Source: Chrysopilus asiliformis (lineage: Eukaryota > Arthropoda > Insecta > Diptera > Rhagionidae). Taken from it: a DNA stretch of 64,000 nucleotides. A model generated the notes under the pieces. That model made no database searches. It was given only the letters and a program-made list of their open reading frames with translations, and had not been told where the DNA came from. Both the position numbers and the translations under genes were made by a program. Every line of letters begins with the position of its first letter. Position 1 is the first letter of the stretch. Positions 56,752 to 64,000 of the stretch are shown here, one piece after another. The stretch lies in assembly GCA_964034945.1 (NCBI GenBank), contig OZ035963.1, positions 33,139,644 through 33,203,643 of the forward strand, read 5' to 3'.

Positions 56752-57154
56752 CCGTCTGTCTGTCTGTCTGTGGCGCGGATTGCGGGCGCACGGATTGAGC
56801 TAGAGACTTGAAATTTTGCGCAGATTCGTTTTTCGTAAAATGCGAGGCTAAGTTCGTTAATGGGCAAAAATGGACCATTAGGGGGGGTACCCCCCATACG
56901 AACGAAAACGGTTTTTGTGAATATCTGAAAAACGGTGCATCTTATCAAAAAAGTTCAAGAACAAAAGTTATTTAGGATATGATTCTACATAAAACTCCCA
57001 TACATCAAAATCCGATTGGAATAAATTTTAAAAAATCTTATTGGAAAGTTTGACTTCAAAGTGGAATTTTGGTACAACTGTTCGAATTTTGATACGAATA
57101 TCACCATACGGGTCTCCAATGATTGCCAGATTGGCAATTATAGCTTTTGTTATG
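56542..57154 (-). repeat. Repeat family A, full-length copy (613 bp)
   Basis: Runs from TATACCCGTATGGTGAAACC to CTTTTGTTATG after a T-rich target. The (GTCY)n core at 56674-56770 is about 24 tetramers, the longest in this orientation. Confidence 0.85.
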
Positions 57155-58244
57155 TTTAGGGTTATTGACAATCATTTGATTAATCGAAAAAAATATTAAA
57201 TAATCATTTGATTAATTGAATTTTGATTAATCGAATTTCGATAAATCGATTTTCCATTATTTTTGCAGAACATAGTCTGTACTTTAATAGTATCCTAAAA
57301 AAACGTAAAGCGTCCTCAGGAATTTACATTGCTCCGAAAACTTCAGGTATTGTACACTCTGAAAAATTTGATGTGAATTTAATTTGTTAATCCAATCCAT
57401 GTTGACAAAAAACCTCCAAGGAATATTGTACCATAACCTGAGAATCACAACTCTTTTTTTGTTTGATTCTCAAATCAAAATTAGTCACAACTCGCAATAC
57501 TCCACAATTTTGGTGTTTTCGTTGCACTGCAGTATGTTTACACTCCCATAAAAAAGATCGATCCATGCTTACATTTTGTACATTAATGCAATGACGCCAG
57601 GTGATCAAAATGAGTTAATTTTTGAACAATATTTGGAATCTCTAATAATGATAATGCGTTGAATTTGCTTCCAAATCGCGCCTATTTCCGTTAAACTCAA
57701 GTCACAAAAAACTATCAAAAAATCTGTCCTCACTAAATTGGGATTACTAAATTAGGATTAGAAATGAACAGCATATCGAGAATTTGCTGTTGTTGCCAGG
57801 TCATTGTATGTCCCTCTTAAATGTAAACAGAAATAACTTTTTATTTAATTATTTCTTTCAGTTTGTGAAAATTGTGTTTAGACAAGACAGTTACTAGAAG
57901 CTAGTAAAGCAGTGATGTCTACTTTAATAATTTTATTAATTTATTGGTATCTTATTGCCTACAAAAACAAAATTGAGATAGTGCCGCACTTACAGTCTCA
58001 GTGACAAGGTGACGTCATATGAACACAGTGGAGTATAAAATTTTGATTTCAAATAAACTTTCGACATTTTTATTTTTTAACTTTTCGTCTCATTTTATTA
58101 ATTGTTCTTACGAATACTGAAAGAAAAGAGTCCACACTGCCAGAGTTCCGGAATAAAAGAACAAAGCATTATAATGGTGCTAAAAATTTTACAAGTGTAA
58201 TCACACTTTAAATACTGCTTATTTCCATTATTGTCTAGGATGCC
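57155..58244. other. No gene recognised
   Basis: AT-rich; TTGATTAATCGAA-type words repeat at 57175-57250. No supported frame. Confidence 0.5.
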
Positions 58245-58432
58245 GAATTTTTTTCCCAATCTGAATCAGGGTGTGAGCGCTTCATTGTCGAGGAAAAAAT
58301 TAAAGAGACTTAGTTTATGGCGTGAATGTTTGTACGTCACTGTACCAGGGGGAAAAAACTCACAGCCGCCCGCATTAACATCAGAAATGATTCATAGCGA
58401 ATGATTCATAGAATTCGCTCATTTTTCTTCCG
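58245..58432 (+). repeat. Fragment related to the 5' end of the 149-415 hAT element
   Basis: TTTTTTCCCAATC, TGAGCGCTTCAT, GTACGTCANTGT, CGCATNAACANCAGAAATNAT occur in the same order at 372-545. The zinc-finger coding part itself is not preserved here. Confidence 0.5.
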
Positions 58433-60000
58433 CCGAGCAAAAGCTTTTAGAAGTTAAAACTTAAAATATTTGCGTCAAATGCTATGTCGCTATAGATAAA
58501 AATGTTAAACATCTGAGGACCATCAATATTGGGTCTATTGTGCTTTGTGGCTACTATTTTTGTGTGGTGTATCTGACTACTATTTATTTGTCCACGAGTC
58601 TCCTGGACCTACGAATGAAGTTGGCAATCTTGTTTGGAGAGATCCAATCTGTGAACCAGCAGTTGAAAAGATTCCACTCTTCTCTAGTAGAAAAAAATAC
58701 ATTGTATTCTTTTCCAAAGTGTGGTCTTGAAATCTGACATTTTAATCAAAAACTTAATCAAATATTTTTACGTGACTATTTTCTAACTTAAGATTTTCGC
58801 TAAACCGATAAAATCTTTTCAATAATATTTCGTTAAAAAACAATACAATCAGATTTATCTCGTTACACATCTTTTGTTCCCACAATACTTTAAATAATTT
58901 GAATTCAATCAACGCGCTTGTCATTAGTCGCAATTGGTTCCACCCTCCCTAATTTACTTCCCCTCACTTTCACCATTCAACCGGAAGAAGCCACACATCG
59001 AAATTTTTGAGGTCACGTGCTTTGAAATTTTCCCGCTGTTAAATCCCCAATTTTACAATGATTTTCCTGCCAAGCATCTGCCACCCTCGAGAAATTCCTT
59101 GTGATCTTAAAATTGTTTATAATTTTAACTTATTCGCTACACGGCCAAGTAAAATACGCATTCGGTGCCTGCCAGCTCCATTTGATTGTCACTTCAATTG
59201 TTAAATCACGACACGAGATATGTACCGCCGATAGCAGTACAACAACTCCCACAGGACGAAATTCTAAGGTTTTTGAAACAGGGGTTTTGTAAATTTTCAC
59301 CCCTATTTTATTGCTCCGGTATGATAGAATGCCAATTGCTGTACCCAATTGAATTGAAGTTGAAATATTCAAACATAATAAGAGAACTTTGCTGTATATT
59401 GGAATGTGATTAGGTTGGCTTTGTTTATATACGAACATAAAATTGTAAATTATTTGAATGTGCTATGAATAGAGGGTGGCAAAAGTGTATTCAAAATTCG
59501 TTTATAAGTAAAATACGGTTGTTCTTAGGCTCCAGTTCAAAGACAAAATATGCTGAATAAATTTTCTAGAAGCTGAACTAAACACACAAAATCTTTTCTG
59601 ATCAAACGCAGTAGATAAATAAATGTGCGAATAAATGTTTCAATTCAAATCAATTCTATTATCATTTTAAGTCATAAAAGGGTTAGGTACAAAATTCGTT
59701 TAGAATATGATGACTTTTTCTCATTCTTTTTCAATTTGACGTAGGGTTACATAACTTTAAGCAGTAATCACACTTTTTTTTAGGTTTCTCGGATTTTAAA
59801 AGTACATGACATTCTAAAAAATAAATAAAGCCTAAAATTATGCAGTTGCAACCTAAATTATGTACCTGTGCTCATGACATGGAGCGTCCAAAGTTTTTTT
59901 TTACAACATACAGGTCCATATTAATATTCATAAAGATAAAGTGAAGTTTTGCTAAGCAGAATGATAAAATTAAACAACCAGCTTAAACACCAGATTATCA
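58433..60000. other. No gene recognised
   Basis: Non-coding; frames at 58540 and 59130 (65-102 codons) overlap on opposite strands and lack domains. Confidence 0.5.
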
Positions 60001-60027
60001 TCATACTAATATATAAAAATGAGTTGG

Positions 60028-60058
<31 letters not shown>

Positions 60059-61199
60059 TCCTCTTTCACGCAAAAACGGTTGAACCGATTGACTTGAAAT
60101 TTGGCATGAGTGTCTGTGGTAGTTCTGGTTCCAACATAGGCATAGGAAAAAGTAGCCCGAGAGGTGGGGGAGTAAGGGGAGGGGTAAAGTGATTTCGAAA
60201 CTTAGTTTTTGCGCTATGTTACTCTTTCGCGAGGAAACTACTGAACCGATTGGCCTGAAATTTGGCATAGATGTTCGTCGAGGGTCCAGCCCCAACACAG
60301 ACCCATTAAAAAGTAGCCCGAGAGGTGGGGGGAGTAAGGGGAGGGGGTAAAGTGATTTCGAAACTTAGCTCTTCCTCTATGTTACTCTTTCGCGGGGAAA
60401 CTACTGAACCGATTAGCCTGAAATTTGGCATAGATGTTCGTCTAGGGTCCAGCCCCAACACAGACCCATTAAAAAGTAGCCCGAGAGGTGGGGGAGTAAG
60501 GGGAGGGGTAAGGTGATTTCGAAACTTAGTTTTTGCGCTATGTTACTCTTTCGCGGGGAAACTACTGAACCGATTAGCCTGAAATTTGGCATAGATGTTC
60601 GTCGGGAATCCAGCTCCAACATAGACCCATTAAAAAGTAGCCCGAGAGGTGGGGGGAGTAAGGGGAGGGGTAAGGTGATTTCGAAACTTAGTTTTTGCGC
60701 TATGTTACTCTTTCGCGGGGAAACTACTGAACCGATTAGCCTGAAATTTGGCATAGATGTTCGTCGGGAATCCAGCTCCAACATAGACCCATTAAAAAGT
60801 AGCCCGAGAGGTGGGGGGAGTAAGGGGAGGGGTAAGGTGATTTCGAAACTTAGTTTTTGCGCTATGTTACTCTTTCGCGGGAAAACTACTGAACCGATTA
60901 GCCTGAAATTTGGCATAGATGTTCGTCGGGAATCCAGCTCCAACATAGACCCATTAAAAAGTAGCCCGAGAGGCGGGGGGAGTAAGGGGAGGGGTAAGGT
61001 GATTTCGAAACTTAGTTTTTGCGCTATGTTACTCTTTCGCGGGGAAACTACTGAACCGATTAGCCTGAAATTTGGCATAGATGTTCGTCGGGGGTCCAGC
61101 ACCAACATAGATCCATTAAAAAGTAGCCCGAGAGGTAGGGCGAATAAGGGGAGGGGGTAAAATGATCTCGAAACTTAGCTCTTCCTCTACAGTGTGTTA
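60001..61199 (+). mobile_element. Helitron-type element B2 with six 162-bp internal units
   Basis: 5' end A|TCATACTAATATATAAA, (GTCT)n at 60028-60058, GACTTGAAATTTGGCAT, then head-to-tail units starting GTGATTTCGAAACTTAG at about 60190, 60352, 60513, 60677, 60839 and 61001 plus a partial one. Adjacent units 3-5 are nearly identical, pointing to recent unit amplification. The 3' part is lost: a Tc1-type MITE enters at TA (61198). Frames of 215 and 231 codons on opposite strands come from the unit length being divisible by three. Confidence 0.8.
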
Positions 61200-61341
61200 A
61201 GAAAGTTTCGCACCATTCCACGCATTTGATAAAAAATTGAACTCACCTCCCACTATACTTCTTTTGTAAATCATCAACCTATCTTCAGACAAGGATTAAA
61301 GAAATGATTAGTGATCCTGGTAAGGACACAATATTATATTA
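61200..61341. mobile_element. Half copy of the CAGTGTGTTAAG MITE
   Basis: CAGTGTGTTAAGAAAGTTTC then the reverse of the 31384-31616 sequence as far as GGTAAGGACACAATATTAT, where Helitron B3 begins between A and T. So MITE into B2, then B3 into the MITE. Confidence 0.75.
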
Positions 61342-62910
61342 TCATACTAATATATAAAAATGAGTTGGTGTCTGTCTGTCTGTCTGTCTGTCTGTTCCTC
61401 TTTCACGCAAAAACGGCTGAACCGATTGACTTGAAATTTGCCATGAGTGTCTGTGGTAGTTCTGGTTCCAACATAGGCATACGGAAAAGTAGCGCGAGGG
61501 GTGGTGGGAGCAAGGGGAGGGGGTAAAGTGATTTCGAAACTTAGTTTTTGCGCTATGTTACTCTTTCGCGAGGAAACTACTGAACCGATTGGCCTGAAAT
61601 TTGGCATAGATGTTCGTCGAGGGTCCAGCCCCAACACAGACTCATTAAAAAGTAGCCCGAGAGGTGGGGGGAGTAAGGGGAGGGGGTAAAGTGATCTCGA
61701 AACTTAGCTCTTCCTCTATGTTACTCTTTCGCGGGGAAACTACTGAACCGATTAGCCTGAAATTTGGCATAGATGTTCGTCTAGGGTCCAGCCCCAACAC
61801 AGACCCATTAAAAAGTAGCCCGAGAGGTGGGGGAGTAAGGGGAGGGGTAAGGTGATTTCGAAACTTAGTTTTTGCGCTATGTTACTCTTTCGCGGGGAAA
61901 CTACTGAACCGATTAGCCTGAAATTTGGCATAGATGTTCGTCGGGGATCCAGCTCCAACACAGACCCATTAAAAAGTAGCCCGAGAGGTGGGGGGAGTAA
62001 GAGGAGGAGGTAAAGTGATTTCGAAACTTAGTTTTTGCGCTATGTTACTCTTTCGCGGGGAAACTACTGAATCGATTAGCCTGAAATTTGGCATAGATGT
62101 TCATCGGTGGTCCAGCCCCAACATAGACCCATTAAAAAGTAGCCCGATAGGTGGGGGAGTAAGCGGAGGGGGGTAAAGTAATACCGAATGCAAGTGCTGG
62201 AATTGTTTGTTAGTTTGTTAATCATTTTCCGAAGAGAAAAAACTAACGAACAGCATGCAGGCTACCTAATTTTTAACCAAATGAATTTAGTTTTCCTAAG
62301 TTTTTATACCCGTATGGTGAAACCAAAGGGTATACTAACTTTGCCTTACCGTTTGTAACGCTAAGATCCCGTCATCACACACAAAAATGAATTACACCAG
62401 TGTGTTTAGAATGATGAAGAAAGTTGAATTTAGCATGTCCGTCCGTCCGTCCGTCTGTCTGTCCGTCTGTCCGTCTGTGGCGCGGATTGCGGGCGCACGG
62501 ATTGAGCTAGAGACTTGAAATTTTGCACAGATCCGTTTTTTGTAAAATGCGAGGCTAAGTTCGTTAATGGGCAAAAATGGACCATTTGGGGGGTACCCCC
62601 CATACGAACGAAAACGTTTTTTGTGAATATCTCAAAAACGGTGCATCTCATCAAAAAAGTCCAAGAACAAAAGTTATTTAGGATATGATTCTACATAAAA
62701 CTTCCATACATCAAAATCCGATTGGAATAAATTTTAAAAAATCTTATTGGAAAGTTTGACTTCAAAGTGGAATTTTGGTACAACTGTTCGAATTTTGATA
62801 CGAATATCACCATACGGGTCTCCAATGATTGCCAGATTGGCATTTATAGCTTTTGTTATGGTTTTTTCTGTTCACGGTTTTAGCCGGGCGAAGCCGGGTC
62901 CAAATTCTAG
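61342..62910 (+). mobile_element. Helitron-type element B3 with four internal units
   Basis: A|TCATACTAATATATAAA to CTAG (62907-62910), with the GCCGGGCGAAGCCGGG 3' hairpin at 62883-62898. Internal 162-bp units begin near 61530, 61691, 61852 and 62015. A family A copy is inserted at 62305-62860. No Rep/helicase frame. Confidence 0.82.
62305..62860 (-). repeat. Repeat family A nested in Helitron B3
   Basis: TATACCCGTATGGTGAAACC to TTTTGTTATG, inserted in the CCTAAGTTTTT...TTTTTCTGTTCACG stretch that is continuous in B1 (18639-18664). This gives exact termini of family A: no terminal inverted repeat and a target inside a T-run. Confidence 0.85.
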
Positions 62911-63199
62911 TACTAATATATAAAAATGAGTTGGTGTCTGTCTGTCTGTCTGTTCCTTTTTCACGCAAAAACGGCTGAACCGATTGACTTGAAATTTGGC
63001 ATAAGTATCTGTGGTAGTTCTGGTTGCAACATATGCATACGGAAAAGTAGCGCGAGGGGTGGGAGAGTAAGGGGAGCGGGTAAAGTGATTTCGAAACTTA
63101 GTTTTTGCGCTATGTTACTCTTTCGCGGGGAAACTACTGAACCGATTGGCCTGAAATTTGGCATAGATGTTCGTCGCGGGTCCAGCCCTAACATAGACC
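62911..63199 (+). mobile_element. Helitron-type element B4, truncated
   Basis: TACTAATATATAAAAATGAG follows directly on the CTAG end of B3, so B4 lies in tandem. It has a (GTCT)n tract, the module block and one partial internal unit, breaking off near AACATAGACC at 63199. Confidence 0.75.
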
Positions 63200-63799
63200 A
63201 TAGACAAATTATATAAAGACTGTTTTTTTCTAACAACTCAACTTAGTGCAAAACCGAAATTCAAAATAATACCCCATCGTGACGTAGCAGCTGCCGACTA
63301 GCCACAAGCAGCCGTGGTGATCGCCTATACATGCCGCTGCTTACATTCGCCCTTTGTTAAAACCAGTTTTCGTTTCTAGTTCGTTTTATTCTCGTTGAAT
63401 TCTTATGCAAACGACACGAAGCGGGGGCAAGTGTGTTTGGTGTTTTTTTGTGTGTTTGGTGTTTTTTTTGTGTGTTTGTATTTTGTGTGTGTGTTTTTTT
63501 GTGTGTGCGCATTTTTTCCTTCCGCAGGTTTTCGATTTGAATATTTTGATTTCTAACAATAAATATGTGACATGAGAAAATTTTTAGTTTGTGTTGAACT
63601 TTAAACGTTAAAATAATCATCAAACTAAAAATTTTATCTTGTTATATTTTGTTCCTATTTTTAAATTGCTTTGAGAATGTAAGTTTCAAGTTTTATCAAA
63701 TTTCCACAGAATTGTAGTTTGATAAAGCAAGTAAATGTATTTTATTTAAACAATTTAAAGTATGATTTAAACAATTCAAAAAAAAGATGTGAGCATTAC
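63200..63799. other. GT-rich microsatellite region, no gene recognised
   Basis: (GTGTTTGGTGTTTTTTT)-type tandem and GT runs at 63432-63512. The 88-codon minus frame over it is low complexity. 63280-63350 is GC-richer than its surroundings but gives no recognisable feature. Confidence 0.55.
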
Positions 63800-64000
63800 A
63801 TGACTTTCTTCTGCAATATTTAAAGTTTCCGAAAAAATATGTGAAAAATAATGTTTTTCAAATTATCTCATGAACCGTTAGAGATATGTAAAAACTTCAT
63901 ACTCGACTTGAATGGAGCTTGAAAGTCACCTTTTTTTTAACTTTTTTCATTTGGATGTAGTTAGGGACCTAAAAAAAAGATACCCGTATTTTTTTGTTTC
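63800..64000 (+). repeat. Repeat family F, start of a copy running off the window
   Basis: AAATATGTGAAAAATAATGT and GAACCGTTAGAGATATG match 23715-23765. The copy is cut by the window end at TACCCGTATTTTTTTG. Confidence 0.45.

Noticed and set aside
60413..61160. Overlapping frames of 231 and 215 codons with 54-residue repeats
   Set aside because: They translate the 162-bp Helitron internal unit on opposite strands; no domain, no start context, and other copies have one unit only.

Overview
This is a eukaryotic, almost certainly insect, genomic window: AT-rich, full of short spliced or decayed reading frames, with GT-AG introns, AATAAA polyadenylation signals, mariner, hAT, P-type, PIF/Harbinger-type, piggyBac-type and Helitron-type DNA transposons, a tRNA-derived SINE and a fragment of mitochondrial nad2 read with the invertebrate mitochondrial code. 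The nad2 residues and the GTCY-microsatellite elements (mini-me/DINE-1-like) point to Diptera; that is inference. No prokaryotic gene, CRISPR array, tRNA gene or rRNA gene was seen.

Only one convincing host gene is present: a three-exon Sp-family zinc-finger transcription factor of the buttonhead/Sp5 type on the + strand (27631-34602, 535 residues after splicing). A candidate TATA plus initiator promoter lies about 1.3 kb upstream. Its 5.3-kb second intron is packed with mobile elements. The 25.5-27.6 kb stretch upstream is comparatively free of recognised repeats and is the likely regulatory region.

Layout. 0-10 kb: a hAT transposase fragment, MITEs with readable target duplications, a 105-bp perfect-stem hairpin element and a nested cluster at 8.3-9.9 kb. 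10-25 kb: AT-rich sequence with a TTAA-flanked piggyBac-like element, a Helitron carrying a nested PIF/Harbinger-like MITE, SINEs and a decayed DD41D mariner. 25-35 kb: the btd-like locus. 35-40 kb: a roughly 1.7-kb, nearly perfect 12-bp satellite. 40-45 kb: a LINE tail and a nearly full-length DD34D mariner sitting in a repeat whose empty site is seen 3 kb away. 45-60 kb: a nuclear mitochondrial insertion (NUMT), a second DD41D remnant, and a mariner broken by a P-type element with 27-bp perfect terminal repeats and an 8-bp target duplication. 60-63.2 kb: a cluster of Helitron-type elements with expanding 162-bp internal repeats.

The most unusual signal is a recurring module: a CAGA/GTCY-type microsatellite at a fixed short distance from a degenerate TTTCAAGTC...GCTCA-like block. 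It recurs in at least six otherwise different repeat families, and the giant 12-bp array is one extreme expansion of it; an apparently unexpanded relative lies in intron 2 of the btd-like gene.
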